Of a stretch of 64,000 nt of DNA, positions 12,668 to 24,809 are shown piece by piece (positions within the stretch are counted from its first letter, which is position 1; each line of letters opens with the position of its first letter). The position numbers and the translations under genes were made by a program. This DNA is from Buxus sempervirens (taxonomy: Eukaryota > Streptophyta > Magnoliopsida > Buxales > Buxaceae). The stretch covers positions 18,626,366 to 18,690,365 of the forward strand of contig OX387185.1 of assembly GCA_947561395.2 (NCBI GenBank), written 5' to 3'. Below the pieces are notes generated by a model. It worked only from the letters and a program-made list of their open reading frames with translations, made no database searches and was not told where the DNA came from.

Positions 12668-14204
12668 ATGAGGAGCAGGAATAATCTAAAATTTTTTGTG
12701 AAGATCTAAAGGTTGGATGTGAATCTAGAGATGTAAGGCTATATAAGTAATTTTCTTTATTATTATTGATTATATTTATTATGTATGATAGTGTGGAATG
12801 ATTGGGAATCTATATTAATTAAAAGTATTATATGGGCGTGTGAATATTTTGGAGGATTCCTAAAATAAAGGAGTTGGTAGTGGAAAAGGAAACTTGTGGT
12901 ATAAAATAAGATTTTTGGGAATTAAATTACACTTTTATTGAACTCTATTGGTTTGGATGATTGGAGCAAATCTTTGGGTGAGTGAAAGCCATGAAAATTA
13001 CTAAGGAATTGGAAAAAATCTGATCTTGGCTGATTGGAGCATTGATTCACTTCAGTTTTTGAGGTTTTGGGTGATTTTGGTAGCTTTCAAAGAGGTAAGC
13101 AACATCCCTTCAACAAAATATGCATCGTTTTATGGATTATTCTCTTCGATATGTTTTCTGGGTGAATTTATGATGATTTGGAATGAAACTTGTGAATTTA
13201 TATGGAATAGATTCTTTGTTTGTGTAAAACATAATTTTGTATGAAAATTTTGGTTGAAAGTGTGAAATTTGATTTTATTGTTTAAAACTTGCATTTTGAT
13301 TCATGGGTTTTGTTTCTAAGATGTTTTGAAAGCAAAGAAATGGCTTTTATTAAGTTTGGAATGGAGAAAATTGGATTTGATTTGGTTAAATTTCAGAAAA
13401 ACCTAGAGAAGTGCGAATTTATCCTGGTGCCTGAGTTAGCGCTCGAGCATCCAATCGAGCGTTCCACTTGAGTTTTTTTTTTTTATTTTAAAAGTTTGAA
13501 ACCCGAGAGATATTTATTCGAACACCCGACAATGCCTGGAGCCTTCATTCGAGCGTCCATATTGTTCTATTGAATTGAACCCAGTGCCCAAGTCACCGCT
13601 CGAGTGATCGCTGTAACTTTCCACTGTTCAAGCCTTACATTGAGCGACCGTTTATTTCTTGGTTTTTATACTTGAGCGCCGTACTTTATATCGAGCACCC
13701 ATTGACAGAATTTTATATATTTGCCAATTTTGACATTAAATCAATTTTAAATGATTCTTCTCGGATTTTATTTGTTCTAACACTTGTCTGAAGGTTATTT
13801 TGAGCTACTGAAAATGGGGTTTTGCATTTTTGATAAAAGGATTTTATTTTGGAACAGTGAATGTAAGTTTTGGTTTGGTTTAAATATATGGATTTCTTAT
13901 TTTGAAACTATTGATTTTTAAGGAGGTTTTGGATATTTCTAAGTTGTATTTTGGTTTTGTTGACATGGTATTAACATTGGAAAGATGTGCTTACATTTGA
14001 TTTGAGCAAGGTGCCTATTTGTTAATGGATTTGGTAAAGGCCTATTCCTATTTGGTTTTGGTTCTTGCTATGGGGCCAATAGATAAGGATTTGATTTGAA
14101 TGGTTGGTTTTGTTTTCTAGTGTAAGTGGGCATAGTTCACTGTAGATCCATATTGTAGCTAGATAGTAAAAGTTGGTTTTGTCTTTATTTGGTTATTCCG
14201 TAGT

Positions 14205-15198
14205 TGTAACGCTCCGGTTCTGGATCAATTGTCCAACCCCGAAGTGCTAGTTTAAGTGGGCCAAAGTAACTAAAATCCAGAATAAGTAAAAACTTTTATT
14301 TATGTCTTTATCAGAGTTATTATGCAGAAACATAAAATAAAATTCAATTTCAATCAACTTATATGTCATGTTACAATTTGAATTCAAAACAGGTTTACAT
14401 CTATTGACTACCATTTACATAATACTCAACGCTTGTCGATCTCACCAAGTGTACCTGAAAAATATGGAAAACCGAAGTGAGATATAATCTCAACAAGTAG
14501 CAAGATGCATGAAATAAAATAGTCTAATTTCTTTACAAATATAAAGTCGTGATGTATAACAACTAAACCAAATAACGATAATAATATTCAAAACATACAT
14601 CAAACCAAACCACACATGTGACATCATAGGACTCATGAACAGAAACTACTTTGACAGGTTACTCCTTATACCCAAGTTCGCCACCTCACGAGCTTACATG
14701 ATATGGAGTCGAGATACACGATCACAATTCCCTCCACCTACGATCATTGCGGATCACCCAACCGAGATACATGGTGGGCTGGCACGTACAATCCAGCCAA
14801 CTGCAACTATCCAACAATGGGAATACCGATCCAATCAAATATATATACACTAGACAATACACGGCTAATACCAGTACAAATGCAAGCCACGAGTGAACTA
14901 CAAGCATGGTCAAAATATAGTTCTCATGTGCGAGTCACAAGTAAACTATAAGCATGACCAATCAAAAGCATATGTATACCAATGTTTCATTAAAGCGCAC
15001 GGTGGTAACCGAAAATAATCCGATGTCGAGATACACGGCTAATAACCACGTCGAGATACACGATGGAAAAGGACTGCTGCAACACTACTAGATACATAAA
15101 GGCCTCATTGAGATACACGATGGGAGACAGGTTTAACTTAACAAAGATAATTCCATTTCACTTCCTAGCTATACTATGGATCCATAGTAAGCATTGCC
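14205..15198 (-). mobile_element. LTR fragment, reversed, same broad family as 9496-12667 (other end not in window)
   Basis: Begins (plus strand) TGTAACGCTCCGGTTCTGG after GTAGT and runs until the next insertion at 15199. It matches 9496-12667 through most of its length: CTTGTCG..CACCAAG, hairpin TGAGAT-ATA-ATCTCA at 14478-14492, a row of GAGATACACG(G/A) motifs at 14709-15120, and the palindrome CTATGGATCCATAG at 15174-15187. The rest of the LTR would lie beyond the later insertions and is not found before 64000. Confidence 0.75.
14700..15125 (-). repeat. Dispersed GAGATACACGG motif repeat
   Basis: At least six copies of CGAGATACACG(G/A) or one-base variants, spaced irregularly (about 14709, 14764, 15030, 15051, 15111), in the minisatellite slot of the reversed LTR. 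Confidence 0.6.
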
Positions 15199-15757
15199 TG
15201 TAATGCCTCGGTTCCGGGTCAATTTTTCCAGACCCGAGGTGTTATTGAATGTGGCCAAAGCAACTAAGAATATAGAATAATTTAAAACTTTTTCTAAATT
15301 CATTCTCAGAGTTATGTGTGGAAACATGAAATAATGATTATTAACAATTAGGGTTTAACATCTACAAAATTTTCTCAAACTCATAAATTATTCTACGACT
15401 AAAAGTACTACCCCATTTACACACTAGCCCAAAGCTTGTCGTCCTCGCCAAGAGTACTTGAAAAATGGGGAAAACCGGAGTGAGAATAAATATGAACAAG
15501 TAGCAATGTGCATGAGGTAAAACAATCCATAATTTTCACAAAATGAGTCATGAGGTTAAACTATAAAAGAAAATCACAATAATTATATTCTAAACAATCA
15601 TCAAACAAAACCAAGCATGTGTGACATGACATGACTCATGAATTGAAACCACTTAATAAGCTATTCCTGTGCCCAAGTTCGCCACCTCACGGCTTACATG
15701 ATAATGGAGCCGAGATACAGGGTCATCCATTCCTCTGTCAACCATTAATGCGGATCA
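15199..15757 (-). mobile_element. LTR fragment, reversed, related to 9496-12667 (other end not in window)
   Basis: Starts TGTAATGCCTCGGTTCCGGG after TTGCC, just beyond the palindrome of the LTR it entered. It follows 9496-12667 closely (CAAGAGTACTTGAAAAATGG near 15450; TAATGGAGCCGAGATACA near 15703) until GCGGATCA, where the next insertion begins at 15758. Minus-strand tail near the acceptor-like site reads STLGEDDKLWASV. Confidence 0.72.
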
Positions 15758-16069
15758 TGTAATGCCCCAGATGCAAGTTTATTTAAAAACATAAACCCGA
15801 ACCTTGAACGTTAGGATAAAGGCCTAGAATAACTAATCTAGACTTAAAGAATTTCTGTAAATATAATTAGAGTGTGGAAATAAAAGATATATTCTTCCAA
15901 GAAGCACGGAATATAAAAATAAAACATCCAATACCAATCCATCAAACTAAGTCTGGATGGGTCAACTAAAATAAAAATGAATCAACATCCACCAAGGTCA
16001 TCTAAATAAAAATAAACTAATACAATCCCTCAAAATACCAAGTCAGATAAATAATAATGATCCCTAAAC

Positions 16070-16156
16070 CTAAACAGGAATAAAATAATCCTCTTCCTGA
16101 TAGTCAAAAAAATCCCCTGCAGTGTCTATCCCTGCAGCGTCCTCACCAAGAATATC
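16070..16156 (-). other. Short open tail after LTR acceptor-like site
   Basis: Minus strand, 28 codons plus stop. It starts DILGEDAAGIDTAG and ends EEDYFIPV. The plus-strand tail at 37663-37749 is the same length, starts DISGEDLVGVETLG and ends EEDYFVLV. Most differences keep the reading frame and the acidic and aromatic pattern. Coding use is inferred, not shown. Confidence 0.55.
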
Positions 16157-16911
16157 TGAAATCAAAACTGATAAAACGAATATGTGAGAAACAACATCTC
16201 AGTAAGTAGTTATGCAAATAATTTTAATAGTAAAATATATGCAACGGTCAATCAGACTAATCATGATAAATACATCACCATGATAAATGAATTAATATAG
16301 TGCAACAACAAACAATTTAACCTCATGGGACTCATGAAATAAAAATCTAGAGAAAAATCATAGACATGTGCCAATATGCTACCTAACCGATTTACAAGTG
16401 GACCAGACGAAACCTTCAGACTGGCTGTTCGACACCCAACGGAAGTATCCAATCGAGAATCAAAGTGAGTTAGCATGTATGGCCCAACCTTAACAGGAGT
16501 GGGTAATATAGCAACTGACCAATCCAAGAGCGGTACCATTCTCGATATGATGGAATGCCTATGATATAGAATTCAAACCCCTCTAAAAGACATTTCACTT
16601 ACTAGCTACTCTATGGATTCATGTAATTGCTAAACCCACTCAACGGTAGAAAACCAAACCAGGTGATAGATATATCTCCCGAAAAATACCTACATACGCG
16701 AAGACAAAATCGTGTCAATAACATACCCGCAATAGTGGAATAAATAAATCAGGCAATAGCCTTGTTACAATAGTGACCCAAAAACCCACATACGTGGAAC
16801 CAATCCATATGTCCAAAATCCAGGTTTCAACAGGCAACTATGTCCCGGATGTGTACCAAATCATTCGATGCACAAAACACGTTCAAATAACTCAAATACA
16901 GGTGTAGGGAC

Positions 16912-18564
16912 TGTAACACCCCAATAACCGCATCTCATCCCTTTGGACTAAGATCAGCTAAAGGATGTTAACCAGGTCCTAATAAACATGATGGTAAGGT
17001 TTTTCCTTTATTTTTTTCGACAAAAGGCGTATATAACGCCTAGAAAATGGACAATATCCAAGTGTGAGAAATGCCTGATAAACGTGGGTGCAACATATAC
17101 TATATGTATACAGTCAAACTAACTATAAAAGAGGCATTTAAGGTATAAACCATGAGGGAAAGGTATCAAAAGAACCCATTAAAAGTTATATACATGGTTT
17201 TACAAAAGTGGGTCATCTAAGCATGTCACATCCCTCTCTTTCTCTCTTTCTATCTACATAAATCCAAAATAAGATATACATTATCTAAGGAGACCTAGCT
17301 GGCCTGAAGAAATCCTCCTCTCTGTAGCCCAAAGCTTTCTCCTTCCCCTTATCAGCTTTAGCTCCAGACGTCGATGGATCTAAAACAAAACCGATAAACC
17401 ACGGTTGATGAGACAAAAGGTCCCAGTAAGCAACACTATGCATGCTTTTGAAAACCACAGTTCATGCCATATCTTTTCAATTCCATGATGCATAGCAATG
17501 TATCGAAAACCGATGTAATAATGCCGATATACATCTTTGCCTATCATTCATGATATTTAGCACAAGCATACAAAGGCATTCATTAATCAATGGAAACCAG
17601 CATTAAAATATACTAACTCTTAACAACAACAACCATGTTGATCTCATTCTATTTATAGAGTTAATTAGGTGGTTTAATTGTAAACGTCATGACCACATCT
17701 AACTGTATAGGTTTCCCATCCAACCCGATTCCCCTTGGTATTGGGCATCCTAACGCCGATTCCCCTTAGCGTAGGGCATCCAGATGAAGCTTGGGCATCA
17801 GCCACCGATTCCCCTTGGTGCTGGAATTCAGTACAACTGTCGGCCTCTAGCCGGTATCAATAGAATCCGCGCATGATGAAACAATAGTATCCAAGGTCAT
17901 GGCATTTATATTAAACACACCTACTTAAGTTATACGGATCCGCACCTTAAGTTAAAATTTTATGCCTTTCATTTTATTTGATATCTCACACAATCATTTC
18001 CATGTCAACAGAACTATGTTTCTCAAGCACAGCCTATAGGGCTACTAGTTCACAATCATCCAGGCCATTGCCCCATGGTTTACATTTCGTTTTCAGATCA
18101 TGGGCCTATGCCCTCATGCTTCCATGCATTTCATGTATAAATTCAGGCAATGATTTCTTATGCAAACAGAATATCACATTTATCTCAATTCGCAAACCTA
18201 CTATAGTCACATGCATCTAAAATAAATTGCAACTTATTTAACAGCAACATATAATAATATTAGTCTCATATTTGCAACAGAGATCCGAAATTCATTTTGA
18301 ATTCAAGAAAACTAAAACAAGGTTTTCTTAGAAGGGTGTTGCTTACCTTGAAGCTATAATCACCTTCTTCTTAGCTTTGGCAACCCCAATACGAAATCAA
18401 AATACTATTTTCTTCAAATTTCCAACCTTGTCTTCTCTCCAAGCTTAAGGTCCTTCTTACTTTGAGGACTCTACTTCAAGGATCACCTTCACAACACAAA
18501 CCCTGTGTCAGTTATAATATTACAACTATAACTTAAAGATTGATCAGAAAGTTGGGATCTTACA
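16912..18564 (-). mobile_element. Solo LTR, reversed, chromovirus-like
   Basis: 1.65 kb, plus-strand start TGTAACACCCCAATAACCGC and end AAGTTGGGATCTTACA; duplication GGGAC at 16907-16911 and 18565-18569. Minus-strand parts: donor-like site near 18335-18350; minisatellite of CCGATTCCCCTTGG(T/C)G units (plus strand 17735-17825); hairpin at 17409-17425 (TGGGAC/GTCTCA read on minus, one wobble); open tail 17285-17380. It is nested in the reversed LTR 15758-28924. Confidence 0.9.
17285..17380 (-). other. Short open tail after LTR acceptor-like site
   Basis: Minus strand, 31 codons plus stop: starts DPSTSGAKADKGKEKALG, then EEDFFRP near the end. It shares DPSTSG, KGKEKA and (E/F)xRP with the tail at 8005-8097 although the surrounding LTRs differ widely. 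Confidence 0.55.
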
Positions 18565-19675
18565 GGGACTCATAAAATAAAATTTTGTTTAAAAGGGAAT
18601 TGTTTGGAACAATGATACACTTTAGTAAAACGTATCCAAAATCTTTATAAAAATTTATTTTAATGATCCGTTAATGCAAACTATCTCTAAACACTCTAAT
18701 CTTAATGGTACATGGGTTGAAATTAAATAAAAAAATTTTTGTAGTGAAAATCTAGGTAAATTGGAGAATTTGGAAAAATCTGACAAGGGGTGCTCGAGCG
18801 GCATCTGGTGCTCGAACGGGCGGCGTTAAAATAGGTAAATTCAGGGTTGGTCGCTCGAGCGGCGTTTCGGGCATTCGCTTTCTAGGTTTTGATCACTTTC
18901 GGGTTTTGAATTTTCAAAAAAAAACATAGGGGGGTCACCTTGATAGTGCTCGAGCGCTATCGAGCGCCTGATGAATCCACCTCTTAGCGCCTATGGGTGT
19001 TCGAGCGGTGACTCAAGTGGCTGTTCGAAAAACAATTTTTCTGCAACTTCCGAAAAGTTGCGCAATTTAATTAAAAATCCGAAACTTCAAATCTAAAGCA
19101 TCAAATGTAAAACCTCAAATTTTCACATAATAAATAAATAAATAATAAATAAAAGAAAATATGAGTTAAGTGAAGATTTAGAGGTAAGTAATTCAAATAG
19201 GTCATAAATTGTAAATAAGGAAAGAATTTTAATGAAATTAGCCTAAAAGAATAAAAATGGTATTTTGGTAATTTTCAGACAAGAGTAATTAATAAATAGA
19301 TCATTAAATAATAACTAGAATTTGAAAATAGAAGAAAATAATTTATTTAGACAAGTTAGAAATTAAAAGAAAGTAATAAAAGCCTAAATGAGGAAAAAGG
19401 GTAGTTAGGAGATTTCAAGTCTTAATTGGGAGAAAAGTAACTTAATTTGGGTTTTTGGTAATATTTAATATTTAAGTGAATGTTATGCACGAAAATAGGT
19501 GTAAGGAGGAGTTTAAATAAAAAGAGATTTGATTAGTAATGTTTAAATTGAAAAATAGAAGGTGGAGAAAAAGTAAGAATTAAATTAGAAGGTGTTAGAC
19601 TTTAACTAGACCTTGGTTAGGTTAGCCCAAATAAAATGAGCCTATTAGGGTTGGTTTAGGAGTTCTAAAACCTAG

Positions 19676-19684
19676 TATAAATAG
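19676..19684 (+). promoter_or_regulatory. LTR TATA box
   Basis: TATAAATAG in the context CCTAGTATAAATAGGAGA, about 570 bases into the LTR and followed by a GAGAGAAAAGAGGGAGAG leader. The same site is at 47869-47877 in the sister LTR. Confidence 0.6.
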
Positions 19685-21146
19685 GAGATTAAGGTTAGAC
19701 AAGAGAGAATTTTCGTGGGTTTCATATTGAGAGAAAAGAGGGAGAGAAAGGAAGATGGCTGCTCATGAACATGTCTGACCAGCCATCATCAAAACATGAT
19801 TGGAGAAAATCCGTATGGTGGATCACCTTCAAATTTGGAGGTTTTGTTCATGACTGATGGAACTAAAATATGAACGGTGGAGATTGGAATTAGAGAACTC
19901 TAGCTTGGTGCGTTTGGAAGCAAAAGTCAGGTCCAGAATTAGAAGCTTCAATGGAAGAAGGATTTTTAGCGTATAAGGCAAGTAGTAACCATTGGAAAAT
20001 GTGAGGAATTGCATGATTTCATTTTCTGTGATTTAATATTGATTGAACGGATTAGTCGGAACAGTATTTACATGGAATCAAATTGGTTATATGTTATTGA
20101 TTGGTATTCTTGAAGGATTTGTTGAAATAAAGAAGAAAACTTGGTTTAATCATGAAATTAATTATAGGATGGTATTTAATTAACAAGAATTAATCTAGAA
20201 GGCTTTAGGAATGTTTAGAATGTTATTAGATTGATTTAGACCAAAGAAACATATGGCAAAAGCATAAAAATCTGAACTTTTTAAATCTGGAAATTTTCTG
20301 TTTAATTTTGCACGAGCGCCTAGGATCGCCTAGCCATGTAGAGGTCGGTGCTCTATGTAAAATTTGCAGATTTTGGGAATTTTGTAATAAGAATAATTAT
20401 CCAATGAATTTTCTGATTAGTTAAGCATGTTAGCATCTATATAAGGACCTAAGTAAGGTATAAAAATTATAAAATTAAATGGGAAAGATTATCCAATAAA
20501 TTGAAGGTTTCAATGAAAGAATTGTTTATAAAAAGGTCAAAGGGTATGGATATTACTAGAAATAATACTATTGATACTTATAGCTTATAAACATCTTTTA
20601 AACTTCATTCTAGGTCTGTAGGACGTGCTGGAAAATAAAAATACATAAAAGTTAAAAAGAAACTACTTTAAGTGTTAAGATAGGAAATTGGATTCTAATA
20701 AAGGGATTAATAAAGAAAACTCTAAGTAGGATTTGATTTCCTTTATTTTGAGCTTTAATATGAATATTGGTTTATGGAATTGAAGTAACATTGATTTCTA
20801 TCGAATTTATGATACATGAGCTTTACTTTGAATATATTTGGGAAATTGCATATGAAATTCTGAAAAAGGCTTCATTTGGATTATTAAGGATTGAATCATG
20901 ATTTTCACTTGGAATTGAATATTCTGGTATGGATTGGTATGTGGTATGAAGTTATTAGCTTTTCTTTTACGGTTGAGTGGTACAGCTTCTGTGGTAGAGT
21001 TTGATACTATCTTTTACGGCAGAGATGGGTAATCCTCTGTGTAGAGATGTGTAATCCTTTACGGGTAAAAGTGTGTATGCCTCCTACATTAGCGTGTCCT
21101 CCCGTATGTGGTTTTATCGTGGTTTGTGTCAGTGGGCTTAGCTGTA

Positions 21147-21158
21147 TATGGATCCATA
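21147..21158 (+). other. Conserved LTR palindrome TATGGATCCATA
   Basis: Perfect 12-bp palindrome within GTGGGCTTAGCTGTATATGG and the following TCCATAG. Exact copies also occur at 10455-10466, 30549-30560, 39814-39825 and 49340-49351; close forms near 4868, 9103, 14148, 15175, 16615, 52810 and 59868. Confidence 0.75.
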
Positions 21159-21729
21159 GTTTTGGCTGGTTAGCTAAGTGGTATTTAGTTTGGATTGAGT
21201 TACTCCTATATGCGAGCGCGCTTCCCTTGCAAGTTAGTTTGCTCTGGGAAGGTCCTATGTCTGGAGGGACACCCCGGTGAGCCGCTGGTGATTCCCTGTA
21301 CATGTGGATAAGCGACCACACTCCATGTATTGATTCTGGTACTGCATGCTGGTGGTACATGCCAACTCTGCGGGGTACGTGCGCAATAAGTCGGTGACTA
21401 CGGTTCTTGTCTAAGCTGTGCTGCATGGGGCTTGAGTATCATTAAGTAGCACTGCCCCTAAGCCGCACGGTGGTATAGCATTTAGTTGAGTGTCATCTCA
21501 AATACTTATCATCTTTGTGAGTCCTGTAATGGCACGTGTTTTATCGCTTTTGTCGGTTTACCTCGATAACATCAAATTACTGGTACTTGTACATGATCAT
21601 TTATTTTATCGCTTTATTTGGAATATTCATGGATAATTTGGATTTATCGTCTTATCGTTGATTAATCGAATACCTCATGACTATTTGCTTACATTGGATT
21701 GTTTCAAATTGCATGCACCTGCTACTTGC

Positions 21730-21745
21730 TGAGATGTAAATCTCA
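21730..21745 (+). other. Conserved LTR hairpin
   Basis: TGAGAT, loop GTAA, ATCTCA: perfect 6-bp stem, preceded by TGCTACTTGC and followed 20 bases later by a pyrimidine tract ending CAG. The sister copy is at 49924-49939. Confidence 0.7.
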
Positions 21746-23729
21746 CTCCGTTTTCCCCTATTTTTCAGGTTGCTTGGAGAGATCGCGAAGATGGGGTTTT
21801 AATTTGATGGGTAGAATTGTAATTGGTATTAATGTCACATGTTGATTAAATAAACCTTATTGTAAACTGAATTGATATTATTGAATAAAGAATTGTTTTA
21901 TTGGCCACCATAACTCTGATGTAATTAATTAGTAAAGTTTAAAATTGTAAAACCCCGAATTTTCACTAAATAAATAAATAAAAATTTAAAACGAATATTT
22001 GGAGTGTCAATGAATTTGTCAAAATAAATTGGGGATTTAATATAAAGGAATGATTTGCGGTACTTATAATTCATTCGGGATGTATAACGGATTAATAATG
22101 ACAAAGAGAATAAACTTGGAAATTTCGGAAGAAATTGAATGGGTAGATGTGAAAATATTGAGAGAAGGGTATTTCGGTCAATTCACATTAATTATCGGTA
22201 AAATAATTAAATACATTAATTAAAATTTGTTATTAGACTTGAGAAATACTAATAGATTTAAATTGGGGTTTAGATTGTCTATTAACAATGATATTTAAAG
22301 CTTAGTAATTGGAATAATGGCATATTGGTAATTATGTTTGATTTGAAGCCTGAAGTCGAGGAGATGAGAATTTTATTGAAGGATATTAATTATAATTATA
22401 GATGATCACATTGATAGGGGAGATCTGGAGTTTGACGCAGATCTGACCGTTGGATCGCGAGATATCGAGTTAAGTATGGATTAACGGTTCTTATTAAGTC
22501 TAATGGGTGGATGAGTATGGAACCTGATCCTAGGGAGATGCGTGGGATCAGGGAAGAATAAAATAGGGTTGAATAGTTTTAGTTGTATTCGTAGGATGTC
22601 TTGTGCGTTGAAGTTGGAGGCTGCGGCGGAAGAGAAGAAGAACGAGAGAGAGAAAGGGAGACCGAGAAGAAGGAGGAAGAGGGCATATCTCTGGTTCCTC
22701 ACCATTCCTGGAACGTCTCTTGCCTGCGAAGAGGAGAGGAAGTCTCTGGTTGGAAGAAGAAAGGATTTGAGCGGACGGAGGTAGGTGGCACTCCGTTTTA
22801 ACGATTATTTTGTGTTTATGAGATTATTTGATTCGATTGCATGATCTCCTACGTTGTAAATATGTGTATATTGGTTGATATTAATTTATATGAATTTTAG
22901 AAGTGATTAGAGCACAAAAATTTGATGTTTAGAAACTCGGTTCGTCGTTTTGGTTAGAGCGCCGAGCTCGCCTGCGCTCAGCGCTCCTGGGCGATGTTCG
23001 GCGTTAGTTAAAAATTTGGAGTGCCCGAGACCGCCGAGTGACGGACGATCGGCACTCGTGTTAGAAGAAAATCACAATTAAAATAAAAGAACCGCTCACC
23101 TAGGTCGCCTAACTTCGCCTAGGCGACCAAATCGTCCAAATACACAAAAAGGGCTTGTAATCATTACAAGCCTAATTATTAATAATTTTTATTAAAATTT
23201 AGTCAATAACACTCATTTGTAATAACTCCCTTTTTACTTTATTTGACTTAAACTAAAACATAAATACTCCTATTTGTCTTTTATTTGACTTAAACTAAAA
23301 CCTAAATACTTCTATTTATCCTTTTTGACCATGACTAAACCTTAATAACTTTAAAAACACAAACCAATTTAAAATCATGCTATGTACGTAAATTCCTCCC
23401 ACTATATCCAAACTTGAATAATTTTTATATTATAACCGAATCTTAATTAAATTCTATTACCTTAAAAACCACTCACCTATACTATTAAACAATTGAGTAT
23501 TAATGTAATTAATACATGATTAGAACCACACTCTAGCGTGCGTGTTACGCGTCCCATTTCCTCTGAAATTAAATATCTGTCTAACACTAAATCGGGTTAT
23601 TACATTAAACATATTTTTATATACTAAACAAAATATTATGATTAATAAACTGGGGAACTGTTCAGAACCGGACTTTGAACATGAACCTAATATGTTATAA
23701 ATCATAATGGAATTGAGAATTATCTGTGT

Positions 23730-24060
23730 GATGGCTTGGTGGCCAGCTTTATTAATAACCCGCTTGGTGGCGGAGATACCCGTTTGGTGACGGAGACCCT
23801 AACCTGCTTGGTGGCAGAGATACCCGTTTGGTGACGGAGACCCTAACCTGCTTGGTGGCAGAGATACCCGCTTGGTGGCGGAGACCCTAACCCGCTTGGT
23901 GGCGGAGACTTGGTGGCAGAGATAACCCGCTTGGTGGCGGAGATACCCGCTTGGTGGCGGAGACCCAACCTGCTTGGTGGCAGAGATAACCCGCTTGGTG
24001 GTGGAGACCCGACCTGCTTGGTGGCAGAGATAACCCGCTTGGTGGCGGAGACATTACCTC
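23730..24060 (+). repeat. Minisatellite, CTTGGTGGCGGAGA units
   Basis: About fourteen diverged units of 20-30 bases: CGCTTGGTGGCGGAGA followed by CCCTAACC, TACC or TAACC. It lies in the slot between the CpG-rich block and the hairpin of this LTR. Confidence 0.9.
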
Positions 24061-24791
24061 CTGCGGGAGAGATTCATTACCTCCTGTGGGGCAGATGTAT
24101 TTCCGATGGATTGCATCCTACAGGAGAGATACCTCATGTGGGGGAGATGTGATTATGCGTGATTGCATCCCACATGGAGGATGGGTGTGCGAGTTACCAC
24201 TGGAAGGTGAGGAAGCTATCTCCTACGGTAGAGGTAGATGCTAGGTGTTCACATCCTGCGGTGGAGTTATGCTGTCTTCTGCAGGGGGTACCTGTAGTCT
24301 TAGAGATGTGCATTCTCCTGCGGAGCTTGTGTGGATACTGCGTGTTTGCGTTCTATGGTAGAGATAGGCTACTACCTGAAGGTTGGCTTTTATTACTGAT
24401 ATGATGACTGATTCTCAGGATGATGGATTGTTTATTTAAAAAGAAAATATTGAAATGTCATAACTGAATAGAATTGCTATGATTTAATGAGAACTGTTAA
24501 AATGGAATATTATGGAATCATGAATAAAAGGTGGAACTGCTCTTAAGAAGACACTACAGAAAATAAACCAGAAACCATGGGAATGTGAAGTATAATACAT
24601 TGTCCTTTAAATTGAAATGAAACACACATGATTAATTTCTTTTTAATTCGGGCACTAATTAAATGTTTGTTTTATCATGATTATTCGTTTATCTCACTGA
24701 CTGTGATTACTCGCCTATTTTACCGATCATGAAACCACTTTTAATTTCCCTATCTATATAAATTGTTTTCTACATGCATAGTGTTACCTAC

Positions 24792-24809
24792 TGAGATAGT
24801 TGTATCTCA
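24792..24809 (+). other. Conserved LTR hairpin
   Basis: TGAGATA, loop GTTG, TATCTCA: perfect 7-bp stem, 23 bases before the CAG at 24833-24835. Confidence 0.7.

Larger units (their letters stand above)
9407..14204 (+). mobile_element. LTR, left part only, chromovirus-like (right end not in window)
   Basis: Starts TGTAATACCTTGAATTTCC at 9407 after CCTAT. Own sequence: 9407-9495 and 12668-14204; the solo LTR 9496-12667 lies inside it. It has a donor-like GAG|GTAAGCAACATCCC at 13092-13108, a CpG-rich block at 13430-13710 with CGCTCGAGCAT and ATCGAGCG motifs, and a diverged form of the GGATCC palindrome with the flanking TAGCTAGATAG at 14147-14168. It is broken off at 14204 by the next insertion. 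No matching right end or second CCTAT duplication is seen, so it either continues past base 64000 or has lost its end. Confidence 0.7.

Noticed and set aside
21007-21426. 139-codon minus-strand open frame as a host gene
   Set aside because: Lies wholly in a solo LTR, is repeated in the sister LTR at 49200-49514 with different length, and shows no domain.
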